The position numbers were made by a program, and so were the translations under genes. A stretch of 64,000 bases of DNA from positions 1,798,001 through 1,862,000 of the forward strand of contig NZ_CP109162.1 in assembly GCF_035920445.1 (NCBI RefSeq), written 5' to 3'. Each line of letters opens with the position of its first letter. Position 1 is the stretch's first letter. Under the pieces are notes generated by a model. It searched no databases and was not told where the DNA came from. It saw only the letters and a list, made by a program, of their open reading frames with translations. Positions 25,218 through 34,381 of the stretch are shown here, piece by piece. The stretch is from Nocardia sp. NBC_01730. Its GTDB lineage: Bacteria > Actinomycetota > Actinomycetes > Mycobacteriales > Mycobacteriaceae.

Positions 25218-28200
25218 TCATTGGTCTGGTCCGGGTGTCGGGTTTGTCGGCAGGCGAACTGTGTCCCCGGCTTCCAGTTGTGCGATCTGGCCTCGGCAGT
25301 CGATCTCGATCGGCGGTGAAGTGCCGGGATCCGAGCTGATTTCGACGCCGTCGCCGCTGATGCGCACGGTGAGCCGGTGGCCGCGGTAGATCATCGGGAA
25401 CGACAGGGCGCCGAGCGTTTTCGGCCAGTGCGGGCAGAAGATCAATCGGTCGCGGCGGATCTCCAGCCCGGTGAAGCAGCGCTGTAGCAGGTCGATGCTG
25501 CCTGCCATCGCGCCGAGGTGAATTCCCTCCGCGGTGGTGCCGCCCTGGATGTCGGCGACGTCGGACTCGAGGACTCGGTCGAAGAATTCCACGGCACGGT
25601 CGCGGTTGGCTCGGGCCAGCACCCATGAATGCACCAGTGCGCTGAGTGTCGAACCGTGGGAGGTGCGCGACAGGTAGTAGTCGATGGTGCGTGGAATCAT
25701 CTCGCCGGGCAGTTCATATCCGAGGTGGCCCAGCAGTTCTCGGAGTTCGTCGGCTGACAGCAGATAGAAGAGCATCAGCACATCGGCTTGTTTTGCTGCC
25801 CGGTAGCGGTTGACGTTGTCGCCCTCGGCCTCCAATATCCGGTCCAGACGCTGGATGTTGCCGTAGCGCTGCCGGTAATGGTCCCAATCCAGTTCGGCCA
25901 GCCGGTCGTAGCCTTCGAACTGGCTGATGACTCCGTCGTGGAACGGTACATACATGCGACGTGCGACATCCCGCCAGCGGTCCGGCTCCAAGGGTGGGAC
26001 CGACAGCATCTCCAGCAATTCGGACCGGGGGCGCGGGGCCAGAAGGGCGAGTGCATCGAGTGCCCGCAGGATCACCCAGGCGGCCATAATGTTGGTGTAG
26101 GCGTTGTTGTCGATGCCCGCCTCCGGTGCTTCTGGGTACCCGGAATGGAATTCGTCGGGGCCGATGACACCACGGATGCTGTAGCGGTCGCGCGCACTGT
26201 CGTAGTCGGCCATGCTCGACCAGAATCGTGCGATGTCTACCAGTAGTTCGGCACCGAATTCGGTGAGGAATTCCAAGTCTCCGGTCGCCTGATAGTACTG
26301 CCATACGTTGTAGGCGATCGCGATGCCGATGTGATGGGCACGTCCGCTGGGATCCGGATTCCAGTGCCCCGACAGCGGATTGAGGTGCACCCGCTGACTC
26401 TCCTCACGGCCGTCGCTGCCGGATTGCCACGGGAACATAGCCCCGGCGAGTCCGGCAGCGACGGCCGCTTGGCGGGCCTCGGGTAGGCGGCGGTAGCGGT
26501 AACGCAGCAATGATCGGGTCAACTCCGGAAAGCGCGGATTCAGCACCGGGAAAACGAACAGTTCGTCCCAGAACACGTGGCCGCGATACGCCTCGCCATG
26601 GAGTCCGCGTGCGGGCACACCCACATCGAGATCTGCGGTGTTCGGCGACAGGGTCTGGGTCAAGTGCAGCAGATGCAGGCGCACGATGCGCGCCGGGTGT
26701 TCCCGACCATCGAGGTCGATTCGCGACCGTGCCCACAGGTGCTTCCAGGCCGCGGCATGTCCCTCAAAGAGCTCCGCGTAGTCACCGGTGGCGTCGAGCC
26801 AGCGGGTGGCTTCTTCATCTGGTCCCGCTGTCGCGTGGTCGCGTCCGGCGAAAACGGTCACGACCTTCTCCAGGGTCGTGGAGTCCCCGGCGGCGATGTC
26901 GATGGTGAAGTCGTGCCCGATCACTCCGTCTCGGTCGATCAATGCGCGCGGCGCGTCGACAGGTCCCTCTGCGCATCTCAGAGTGCTGCGAGTCGCCACG
27001 GCCACCGGTATCCCCGAATTGCTTGTCCGCACCGCGAGCAGTACCGAATCGTCGGACACCCGCACGGCACGCTCCGTCGCCAAGTGGGTATCCGACAGGC
27101 CGCGATACCGCTCCACCAGACCATTGCGCACGGAACCGTCGATCACCGAGCGGATCGTCAGCGTCCCCGACCAGTTTTCGGCGGTGATCGTCGTCGCGAG
27201 CGCGCCCAGGTGTGGCCGATGCATGGCGGCGAACCGGCGCTGCGTCACTGCGGTGATTCGCCCCGAGGAGTCGTGAAAGCGGAACTGCCGCACGAGCTCG
27301 GCGCGGCGCAGATCCATCTGCTGCTGGTAGCCGAGCAAGTCGGCGGTATCGATATCGAACCAGTCGCCACCATCGATCCGGAAGGTCACGGGCAGCCAGT
27401 TCGGCAGATTCACGAGGCTTTCGTTGTCGACGACGTGCCCGGCGATCTCGTCGTAGAGCCGGTTGTACACCCCGGCGATATAGGTGCCGGGATAGTGGAC
27501 TGCTCCGGCCACACAATCCGGTGCCGCGCCGCGGGTCGCGAAGTAGCCGTTGCCGACCGTGCACAGCGCCTCACGAAGCTTCTCCTGTGAAGGGTCGTAG
27601 CCGTCGAAGGTGAGAGCCCACGACTCCGGGCCCGCCGCAACGGTTTCGGTGTGCACCAGCCGTACCAGCCGATCGAGGAAGTCGCGAACCTGGCGTGGTC
27701 CGGCGACCGAGAATCGCGCGGCGGTGTGCCTGTCCCCGGTTTCGCCATGGCGCACCACGATTGCGAGCCCGTCGGATTCGACGGTGTCGAAGGCGTCCTC
27801 ATCGGTGAGATCGTCGCCGAGGTAGATCGGCAGCGCCGGGACGGTGAGATGCTCGAGGATCGAGCGCAACGCGGCGCCCTTGTCCCAGTCCACGTCCGGG
27901 CGCAGTTCGGCGACCCGCCGCCCGTGGGTCACGCGCAACCCTTCGGTACGCCCGGCCTCGTGCACCGCGGCGACGACTTCGCCGACGTTCTCCGCGGCGA
28001 CGTTGCGGTGATGGACGGCGACCGCGAATCGCTTGTGCTCAACCAGAACACCAGGAATATCCCGTAGCTGATACTGCAGTTCGTCGGCGGCCTCGGCCAG
28101 CGCCTGTTCGGCGCCCGGCGCGGCATCGTGCACGTGACGAGTGCCGTCCGGGGCCATCAGCTCGAAGCCGTGGCTGCCCGCATACCAAATTCCGGGGACG

Positions 28201-29207
28201 CCCACGCGGTCACGCAGATCGGTCAGATCACGACCGCTGATGACCGTAACCGGGCAGTGGGCGGCTAGTTCCGCCAGCGCGCTCGTCGCGCCGTCGACGG
28301 GTCTTGCGGCGGTCGGGTCGGCGACGATATCGGCCAAGGTGCCGTCGAAATCCAGCAGTACCGCGACCTTCTCGGTGCCCAGGAGATCCGCGACGCGCGG
28401 CCAGCACTCGATGGCATCCGGAACCTCCGACATCCGCCGGAAGCCCCCGCGCAACCTCACCCGGCCGAGGTCCTCGACGACGACGTCGGCCCCCTGTGCC
28501 AGCAGCCGCGCCGCGTGCGCGTGCCGGTCCACCCCGATGACCAGCGCGAAGCCGCCACTCCGGCCGGCCGCCACACCCGCCTCGGCATCCTCGACAACCA
28601 CCGTGCGGTCGGGTTGGGCGTCCAGCCGACGCGCGGCCTCCAGCAGCATCGCTGGATCAGGTTTTCCCAGCAGGCCCAGCTCCTCGGCAGCGATACCGTC
28701 CACCCGCACGGTGAACAAGTCGGCGACACCGGCGGCCGCGAGCAGTTGCGCGCAGTGGCGGCTGGCAGAGAACACGCCGGTGCGGATTCCCGCGGCCCGC
28801 AGCCGCCGAACCAGGATGATGGTCGATTCGAAGACCCGCACACCGCCGCGCGCGATCCGGTCCCAGAACAGGCGATCCTTCCGATTGCCCAGTCCGCACA
28901 CGGTCTCGGCCGTCTCTGGATCGGAGGAATCACCCCACGGCAGTGCGATACGTCGTGCGGCGAGGAAATCCGCCACACCCCGATAGCGCGGTTTGCCGTC
29001 CACAAAACGCAAGTAGTCGGCTTCGGTGAACGGTGATCGGTCTTGTCCGGCGCCGGCCGGACGTCGTGTGAGGAAGTCGTCGAACAGTTCCGTCCAGGCC
29101 GCGGCATGAATCGACGCGCTGTCGGTCACCACCCCGTCCATATCGAAGATCACCGCGTCGTAGTGGCGCGAATCGATACGCGGCGCCGCCGGTGCACCGT
29201 TTCTCAC
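25218..29207 (-). CDS. otsB1: Three-domain HAD / trehalose-phosphatase / GH65 phosphorylase-type protein (Rv2006-like)
   Basis: 1329 residues from GTG 29207, close to the 1327 of M. tuberculosis Rv2006. Domain 1 (about 15-250) is a beta-phosphoglucomutase-like HAD (DAVIFDMDGVVTDSASIHAA). Domain 2 (about 290-510) is a trehalose-6-phosphate phosphatase-type HAD (VAVLLDFDGTLADIVADP, YLGDDLTDEDAFDTVES). Domain 3 (about 520-1329) is glycoside hydrolase family 65, the maltose/trehalose/kojibiose phosphorylase family, with the catalytic acid region GVIGPDEFHSGY near residue 1015. The set could phosphorolyse a disaccharide and convert the hexose-1-phosphate, but the true substrate is not known. An in-frame start at 29330 is rejected because DosR-like boxes fall inside that extension. 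It is divergent from a nitroreductase. Confidence 0.88.
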   Translation of the reverse strand: MRNGAPAAPRIDSRHYDAVIFDMDGVVTDSASIHAAAWTELFDDFLTRRPAGAGQDRSPFTEADYLRFVDGKPRYRGVADFLAARRIALPWGDSSDPETAETVCGLGNRKDRLFWDRIARGGVRVFESTIILVRRLRAAGIRTGVFSASRHCAQLLAAAGVADLFTVRVDGIAAEELGLLGKPDPAMLLEAARRLDAQPDRTVVVEDAEAGVAAGRSGGFALVIGVDRHAHAARLLAQGADVVVEDLGRVRLRGGFRRMSEVPDAIECWPRVADLLGTEKVAVLLDFDGTLADIVADPTAARPVDGATSALAELAAHCPVTVISGRDLTDLRDRVGVPGIWYAGSHGFELMAPDGTRHVHDAAPGAEQALAEAADELQYQLRDIPGVLVEHKRFAVAVHHRNVAAENVGEVVAAVHEAGRTEGLRVTHGRRVAELRPDVDWDKGAALRSILEHLTVPALPIYLGDDLTDEDAFDTVESDGLAIVVRHGETGDRHTAARFSVAGPRQVRDFLDRLVRLVHTETVAAGPESWALTFDGYDPSQEKLREALCTVGNGYFATRGAAPDCVAGAVHYPGTYIAGVYNRLYDEIAGHVVDNESLVNLPNWLPVTFRIDGGDWFDIDTADLLGYQQQMDLRRAELVRQFRFHDSSGRITAVTQRRFAAMHRPHLGALATTITAENWSGTLTIRSVIDGSVRNGLVERYRGLSDTHLATERAVRVSDDSVLLAVRTSNSGIPVAVATRSTLRCAEGPVDAPRALIDRDGVIGHDFTIDIAAGDSTTLEKVVTVFAGRDHATAGPDEEATRWLDATGDYAELFEGHAAAWKHLWARSRIDLDGREHPARIVRLHLLHLTQTLSPNTADLDVGVPARGLHGEAYRGHVFWDELFVFPVLNPRFPELTRSLLRYRYRRLPEARQAAVAAGLAGAMFPWQSGSDGREESQRVHLNPLSGHWNPDPSGRAHHIGIAIAYNVWQYYQATGDLEFLTEFGAELLVDIARFWSSMADYDSARDRYSIRGVIGPDEFHSGYPEAPEAGIDNNAYTNIMAAWVILRALDALALLAPRPRSELLEMLSVPPLEPDRWRDVARRMYVPFHDGVISQFEGYDRLAELDWDHYRQRYGNIQRLDRILEAEGDNVNRYRAAKQADVLMLFYLLSADELRELLGHLGYELPGEMIPRTIDYYLSRTSHGSTLSALVHSWVLARANRDRAVEFFDRVLESDVADIQGGTTAEGIHLGAMAGSIDLLQRCFTGLEIRRDRLIFCPHWPKTLGALSFPMIYRGHRLTVRISGDGVEISSDPGTSPPIEIDCRGQIAQLEAGDTVRLPTNPTPGPDQ

Positions 29208-29242
29208 ACTCCCAGCGTGAACCGGTCCGTTCGTCCCGTCCA

Positions 29243-29308
29243 GAGGCAAAGGTCCGCAACAGGCGCCCGACAGGGGACCACGCGCGCCGAGATGGGGACC
29301 AACGACTC
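29243..29308. promoter_or_regulatory. Cluster of DosR-like sites in a divergent promoter
   Basis: Three sites lie between the GH65 gene and the nitroreductase gene: GAGGCAAAGGTCCG (29243-29256), a half-site GGGACCACG (29274-29282) and GGGACCAACGACTC (29295-29308). The last two start 21 bases apart, two helical turns, as in tandem DosR sites. Confidence 0.55.
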
Positions 29309-29344
29309 CTCCAGCGCCGGAGTCCGGCACCTACCGTCAGTGAT

Positions 29345-30343
29345 ATGAACCAGCTACCGACCGGGGAAACCATCGAGAAGGCCGTCCTGCTCGCGGGCCG
29401 GGCGCCGTCGCTACACAACAGTCAGCCTTGGCACTGGACATTCGACGGCCGAGTGCTACGCCTGTTCGCCGTGCCCGAGCGCAGGCTCCCGGCGGCGGAT
29501 ACCTCCGGCAGGCAGATGCTGATCAGCTGCGGTATCGCCTTGAATCATCTGCACGCAGCCATGGCCGCGGCCGGCTGGCGGATCCTCGTCGCCCGCTTCC
29601 CCGACCCCAACCGCCGCGATCACCTGGCCAACATCACCTTCCAACCGGCCCAGTTCGTGACCGACGGCGACCGCGCTCGCGCCGACGCCATACTGCGGCG
29701 GCACACCGATCGGCTGCCATTCGCGGCGCCGCCCGACTGGTCTGACTTCGAATCCGTGCTGCGGACCACCTTCGATCCGGCCGACGCAGCCCTCGACGTC
29801 TTGCGGGACGACAGCCGACCCGCGCTGGCCCGCGCCTCGGAGATGTCCGCGTCTCTGCGCCGCTACGACTCCGAGTACCACGCCGAATTACAGTGGTGGA
29901 CCGGACACACCGTCGCCGATACCGGTGTCCCCAGGGAAGCCCTGATCTCACCGGAGGAACGGCAGCGAGTGACCGTAGGCCGCCAGTTCCCCACGACCAC
30001 CGGAGCGCCCCGGCGCACCGAAATCACCGACGACCACTCGGTGATTCTCGTCCTGTCCACCGACAGCGACACCCCGGACGATTTGGTGCGCTGCGGCGAG
30101 GTGCTGTCCACGGTGCTGCTCGAATGCATACTCGCGGGCTTCGCGACATGTCCCCTGACCCACCTGACCGAAGTACCACGCAGCCGCGCCGTCGTCCGCG
30201 AACTGACCGGACAGACCCGCCTGCCGCAGGTCCTGATCCGGGTCGGCACCGCACCCGAATCCACACAGAACGGTCCAGCCACACCGCGTCGCCCGCTCGC
30301 CGAAATACTCGACATGCCCAAAACCACCGAACAGGTGACATGA
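29345..30343 (+). CDS. Acg-type nitroreductase-fold protein
   Basis: 332 residues of the Acg/Rv3131 family. The FMN-pocket-like start is AVLLAGRAPSLHNSQPWHW. The middle has the RRHTDRLPFAAPPDW segment and the end ILAGFATCPLTHLTEVPRSR with LPQVLIRVGTAP. Mycobacterial relatives (Acg/Rv2032, Rv3127, Rv3131) are DosR-induced. Structural work on Acg suggested it covers its own flavin and may store FMN rather than reduce nitro groups. ATG 29345 begins within the DosR-like promoter region shared with the divergent GH65 gene. A second relative lies at 45560-46549. Confidence 0.9.
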   Translation: MNQLPTGETIEKAVLLAGRAPSLHNSQPWHWTFDGRVLRLFAVPERRLPAADTSGRQMLISCGIALNHLHAAMAAAGWRILVARFPDPNRRDHLANITFQPAQFVTDGDRARADAILRRHTDRLPFAAPPDWSDFESVLRTTFDPADAALDVLRDDSRPALARASEMSASLRRYDSEYHAELQWWTGHTVADTGVPREALISPEERQRVTVGRQFPTTTGAPRRTEITDDHSVILVLSTDSDTPDDLVRCGEVLSTVLLECILAGFATCPLTHLTEVPRSRAVVRELTGQTRLPQVLIRVGTAPESTQNGPATPRRPLAEILDMPKTTEQVT

Positions 30344-30357
30344 CTCCACTGGCAGCC

Positions 30358-30371
30358 GGGCCTTTCGGCCC
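30358..30371. promoter_or_regulatory. Perfect 5-4-5 palindrome after the nitroreductase
   Basis: GGGCCTTTCGGCCC is a perfect GGGCC/GGCCC repeat with a 4-base centre, 15 bases after the nitroreductase stop. It fits the DosR-like pattern and could drive the small membrane gene at 30482. It could equally fold as a short hairpin terminator, although no T-run follows. Confidence 0.45.
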
Positions 30372-30481
30372 ACGTTCTGCGAGTAGCAATGCTCTGGCTC
30401 GAATCCGGCCGCTCGAGCAGGCTACGAGCTATATCAGCCCACCTCACTGTCCGGCGCCGACGTGGGGTACTAACGATCCGG

Positions 30482-30748
30482 ATGCGCGACCGCTGGTGGG
30501 TCCCTGCGGTGGTGATCGCCTCGATCATGCTGGTCGGGGTGCTCGGGGCATTCACCACGGTTCCTGCTTGGGCCAACGACTACAGCTCGAACCTGGTGCA
30601 TCTAGCCGTTGTCCTCTGCATCGTTCTCTCGGTTCGGCTGTTGTCATGGGGTGTCGCCCTTCTGCGCGCCGACGCCGTTAGTATCCGGCGTCGCGGCGGC
30701 GGAATCCGGCGAATCCCACCCCTAGTCCGGCTGTCGCCAGTGCGGTGA
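30482..30748 (+). CDS. Possible small two-helix membrane protein
   Basis: From ATG 30482: RDRWW, then VPAVVIASIMLVGVLGAFTT and VHLAVVLCIVLSVRLLSWGV, two clear hydrophobic helices, and a basic tail (88 residues). An in-frame start at 30389 would add 31 residues. Its last 71 bases overlap the end of the convergent ABC permease gene, which lowers confidence. No family is recognised. The palindrome at 30358 could provide regulation. Confidence 0.4.
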   Translation: MRDRWWVPAVVIASIMLVGVLGAFTTVPAWANDYSSNLVHLAVVLCIVLSVRLLSWGVALLRADAVSIRRRGGGIRRIPPLVRLSPVR

Positions 30749-32297
30749 TGACGAGTATCGGTGCGGCGGAGACCGTTTCGAGCGGCACCCGCGGAATGTG
30801 CGTGAATGGAGAGGCATCGTCGAACCAATCAGGCAGATCGAAGGGTGCCGCGAAAAGGACAGCAACGGCGCAATAGGCGAACACCGCCCATGCCACCGCG
30901 ACAGCGGCCCTGGGTAACCAGCCGAACCCGAGCGCTGCGACGGTGACGACCAGCCAGACGGCGGGTGAATAGACAAGCGCCACCCCGGTCATACGCAGTG
31001 ACTGGCCCGCATCGGCGATCGTCACCCCATAGGCCAGCCCATGACCGAAACCTCCGGCAGCCAGCACGAATGTGGATCCGATCAAGGCTATGCCGAGGTG
31101 GCTGGCCAGCCAGGCATGCCGGCTGACAGGTGCGGCCAGGACCGATTCGGCTCGGCCCGCGGTCTCCTCGCTGCGGGCCTGCAGGGCACTGGTGATGCCG
31201 TAGGCGGAGGCGAGCAGCGCGGCGATCGACACCGTGAGAGCCAGATATGAGTCCACTGCAGCGCCCACGCCGCCGGGCAGATAGGCGGCGATCTCAGGGT
31301 TGTCGGCTAAATAGTCCTCGATGCTATCGGCGAACGAGCCGAACGCCGCGCCGAGCGCGAACACGCCGACAGCCCAGCCGATCAGCGAGCCGCGCTGCAG
31401 CCGCCAGGCCAATCCCACGGGTGAGCTCAGCGCCCACGACGCACTGGCCCGTCCCTTTCCATACGGCAGCAGGCCGGCGCCGAAGTCCCGCCGATCAAGC
31501 AGCATGAAGGCGACGGCGGTGAGCGCGACGGTCGCGGCGGCAAACAGCAGTACCGGCCACCAGCGGTCGACGACGAACGGGTAGGTTCGCTGTCCCCAGC
31601 CGATCGGTGATGTCCAGGAGGCGGCCCCGGTACCGACATCGCCGATGGCGCGCGCAACGTAGGCCGCGGCGAGGCCCAAGGTGACCGAACCGTAGACGCT
31701 GCGCGGATTCTCGAACACCTGCGCGGCGACCGCGGTGACCGCAGCGAAGGTCACACCGACCCCACCCGCCGCGACCCCGAGCAGCAGCGACCCGCCGGTC
31801 GGCAGGCCGGTACCCACGCCGGTGGCGAAAACCACCAGCACAACGGCGATGTCGGCCAGCCCGGCCAGCGCCAGCGCCGCGATCGTCGGCGACCGGCGAC
31901 CGACCTGCGCCGAGCGGATCAGCTCCGCCCGCCCGGTCTCCTCGTCCAAGCGGGTGTGCCGACCCACCAGGAACATGTTCATCAGGGCGACCACGACCGC
32001 GAGGTAGGCGAAGATCTCGAAGACGATCTCGCCGCCGATCGTGTCCAGCAGCCTGCTAGGCCCGCCCATGGCGATGGTGGCCGCGCTGGCGCTCATCGTC
32101 TGGCGGAGCTGGGCCAGTTTCTCCGGGGTGTTGTAGAACCGCTGGCTGCCGATGGACTGGAATGCCAACAGCGCGGCGGTGCCCAGCACCCAGCACGGCA
32201 GGGCGAATCGCTCGCGCCGCAGCGCGAACCACAGCAGTGTGGCCGCCCCGGAGACGACCCCGCTCAGCGGGGCTCGCAGACTCGACGCGACAGTCAC
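30678..32297 (-). CDS. ABC exporter permease
   Basis: 539 residues with about twelve hydrophobic segments, in two similar halves (for example [20 protein letters not shown] and [20 protein letters not shown]), each followed by a [20 protein letters not shown] / [20 protein letters not shown] segment. This layout is typical of the tetronasin-type ABC exporter permeases of actinobacteria. GTG 32297 overlaps the stop of the ATPase gene (GTGA), so the two subunits are co-translated. The exported substrate is unknown; drug or antibiotic export is likely from family membership. Its end overlaps a possible small gene on the other strand. Confidence 0.88.
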   Translation of the reverse strand: MTVASSLRAPLSGVVSGAATLLWFALRRERFALPCWVLGTAALLAFQSIGSQRFYNTPEKLAQLRQTMSASAATIAMGGPSRLLDTIGGEIVFEIFAYLAVVVALMNMFLVGRHTRLDEETGRAELIRSAQVGRRSPTIAALALAGLADIAVVLVVFATGVGTGLPTGGSLLLGVAAGGVGVTFAAVTAVAAQVFENPRSVYGSVTLGLAAAYVARAIGDVGTGAASWTSPIGWGQRTYPFVVDRWWPVLLFAAATVALTAVAFMLLDRRDFGAGLLPYGKGRASASWALSSPVGLAWRLQRGSLIGWAVGVFALGAAFGSFADSIEDYLADNPEIAAYLPGGVGAAVDSYLALTVSIAALLASAYGITSALQARSEETAGRAESVLAAPVSRHAWLASHLGIALIGSTFVLAAGGFGHGLAYGVTIADAGQSLRMTGVALVYSPAVWLVVTVAALGFGWLPRAAVAVAWAVFAYCAVAVLFAAPFDLPDWFDDASPFTHIPRVPLETVSAAPILVITALATAGLGVGFAGFRRRDAGY

Positions 32298-33208
32298 GAC
32301 ATCTCCTCGTCCGCATGGGCAGGTTCGGCACCGTAGTGGCGCAGAAATATGTCCTCCAGGGTGGGTGGTGTGCTGGTGAGACTGCGCACGCCGAGGTCGC
32401 AAAGTATCCGCAGGACCGTGTCCAGATGGGTGGTATCGACATCGAATCGGGCCCTCGTACCGTCCTGGACGAGGTCGTGCACGCCAACCGCGGCGTCCAG
32501 ATCCGTGGGCGGGCGAACGGTTTCCACCGTGATCGCGGTTCGGGTCAGATGCCGCAGCTCGGACAGGGTGCCGCTCTCCACAGTCCGCCCGCGCCGGATG
32601 ATGCTCACCCGGTCGCACAACGCTTCCACCTCGGCGAGGATATGACTGGACAGCAGCACGGTCCGGCCGACGTTCTGCGATTCCTCGATACAGCGCTGGA
32701 ATTCGGCTTCCTTCAGCGGGTCGAGGCCGACGGTGGGCTCGTCGAGCAGCAGCAGTTCCGCGTTCGAGGCCAGTGCGGCGACGAGTGCGACTTTCTGCCG
32801 GTTGCCCTTCGAATAGGCACGCGCCTTCTGCCGTGGGTCGAGCTCGAACCGTTCCAGCAGTTCGTCACGGCGACGCCGGTCTACACCGCCGCGCAGCCGC
32901 CCCATCAGGTCGATCACCTCACCACCGGTGATCCCGGGCCAGAGAATAACCTCCCCCGGCACATACGCCAACCGTGCATGCAGCGCGACCGCGTCGAACC
33001 ACGGGTCGCCGCCGAGCATGCGCACCATGCCGGAATCCGCGCGCAGTAGCCCCAGCAGGATCCGGATCGTCGTCGTCTTGCCCGAACCGTTGGGGCCGAG
33101 AAAGCCGTGGACCTCACCGGTCCGCACGATGAGATCCAGCTCATCCAGGGCCCGCGCCGTACCGAACGATTTCGTCAAACCGATGATCGAGATGGCGGGA
33201 TCGGTCAC
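32294..33208 (-). CDS. ABC exporter ATPase
   Basis: 304 residues. Walker A is [10 protein letters not shown], the signature is the variant [12 protein letters not shown], Walker B is [12 protein letters not shown] and the H-loop is [13 protein letters not shown]-terminal extension ([32 protein letters not shown]) is as in drug-resistance-type ATPases. GTG 33208 starts at the point of homology ([15 protein letters not shown]); a much longer upstream frame is not supported. It forms an operon with the permease. A DosR-like box is not seen upstream, so this pair may be a bystander in the island. Confidence 0.9.
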   Translation of the reverse strand: MTDPAISIIGLTKSFGTARALDELDLIVRTGEVHGFLGPNGSGKTTTIRILLGLLRADSGMVRMLGGDPWFDAVALHARLAYVPGEVILWPGITGGEVIDLMGRLRGGVDRRRRDELLERFELDPRQKARAYSKGNRQKVALVAALASNAELLLLDEPTVGLDPLKEAEFQRCIEESQNVGRTVLLSSHILAEVEALCDRVSIIRRGRTVESGTLSELRHLTRTAITVETVRPPTDLDAAVGVHDLVQDGTRARFDVDTTHLDTVLRILCDLGVRSLTSTPPTLEDIFLRHYGAEPAHADEEMS

Positions 33209-33721
33209 AACTAGGACACCATCCTTGCTGCAGGCCCCGAGACGGGTTCGTGTTAGGGACTGACCCGGCGACGAAGGTCGATGCGGCCACTGCCGGATTG
33301 CCTTGCCGCGGGCACACCGGGCACACCGCGGTGGCGCCGTTTCGAATCTCGAATCCGATGCGTTGGGCACCGTCGCATCACCCCACGATGCACCCATCCG
33401 GTAGTGCGCGCAGGGGCCGAAGGTCACTTCGGTAGGTGTCGGTCTGCAGGCGGGGAAAGGCATCACCGTGTTTCGCTGCGGGCAGCCGACCCGGTCAGGT
33501 GCTGCGGCGCGCTGGTTCTGCCGCGCGGCACGACACTGTCGAACCCAGGGGCATCGGCATCGTCGGGACACCGGAGTGCGAGGCGTGCTGGGCTGTTCTC
33601 ATCGGTCACCCGAAGCCCGGTTCCCGGGAGCCTGCCACTGCGCGGCATTCGATCGAATCATCTTGTGCCAGAGGCTGTTTTGACGTACCAGCGCCACACC
33701 ATGCACCGACCCGGCGGCGGC
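33209..33721. other. Gap without a recognised gene
   Basis: 513 bases between the ABC ATPase start and the DUF1918 stop. No domain, repeat or DosR-like box stands out. Confidence 0.4.
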
Positions 33722-34000
33722 TCAGGCTCCGGCGGACTCGGTGGAGCGCTGACTCGGCCGGTAGTGCTTTGAGGAGAAGTGGGCCGCCGCGATGACTTCC
33801 TGCGCGCGCAGCTCATCGTTGGTGACCACGTGTGCGTCCGGACCGGGGAAGGTGAGCGCCCGGTGCCCCGTGTCGGTCCAGTGCACCAGGTAGGGCGGTG
33901 CCCCCTCCCTCCCGTGTACCTCCTCGATGAGACCGTGCCGGACCGTACCGCCGACACTGCGGCCCTCGACAATCAGCCAGTCCCCTGTTTTTGCATACAC
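33722..34000 (-). CDS. DUF1918 protein
   Basis: 92 residues with the DUF1918 core: KTGDWLIVEGRSVGGTVRHG, LIEEVHGREGAPPYLVHWTD, TGHRALTFPGPDAHVV. The fold is a small SH3-like barrel. The mycobacterial DosR-regulon member Rv0569 and Rv2302 belong here; their function is unclear, although a DNA- or stress-related role has been proposed. GTG 34000 follows AGGAGGTC by 6 bases. The tail (IAAAHFSSKHYRPSQRST) is less conserved. A DosR-like site sits at 34063-34076. Confidence 0.88.
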   Translation of the reverse strand: MYAKTGDWLIVEGRSVGGTVRHGLIEEVHGREGAPPYLVHWTDTGHRALTFPGPDAHVVTNDELRAQEVIAAAHFSSKHYRPSQRSTESAGA

Positions 34001-34062
34001 GACGCCGACCTCCTATTATTCCCGGTCGAATCCATCGTTGCGGCGGGCATCGGATCGACGGT

Positions 34063-34076
34063 AGGGCCGTTGGTCG
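34063..34076. promoter_or_regulatory. DosR-like box upstream of DUF1918
   Basis: AGGGCCGTTGGTCG, 5-4-5 layout, centred about 70 bases upstream of the GTG. The surrounding gap (34001-34381) holds nothing else I recognise. Confidence 0.45.
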
Positions 34077-34381
34077 CTGTGTGAAGGCGCTTTGGTCGTC
34101 GCGAGGCGACATCCGTCTCGTAGTCGCCGGGCAGTCCCCGGACGAGTTGGACGAGGCCGCAGTCGTCGCCGCGGAGGCGGAGGCTGTTGCCGAGGGTCCT
34201 TCCCCGCGGCCGTCACAGCGCATCCCACCGACCGGACCGCGGTGGCCTGGTCCACGGTGGCGGTGATTGCCGACCTGGCCCCGGTCGCCGCTCTGCTGCG
34301 TCTCGGTGGGCTCGGCGTCGAGCATGTCGGCGATGGCGGCGGGCTGTGGGTTGGCGCTGCCGGACGGGATACGAATCGGTG

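Noticed and set aside
33281..33772. 163-codon open frame on the plus strand in the gap after the ABC ATPase
   Set aside because: Low-complexity Arg/Gly/Ser composition, no ribosome site and no family signature.
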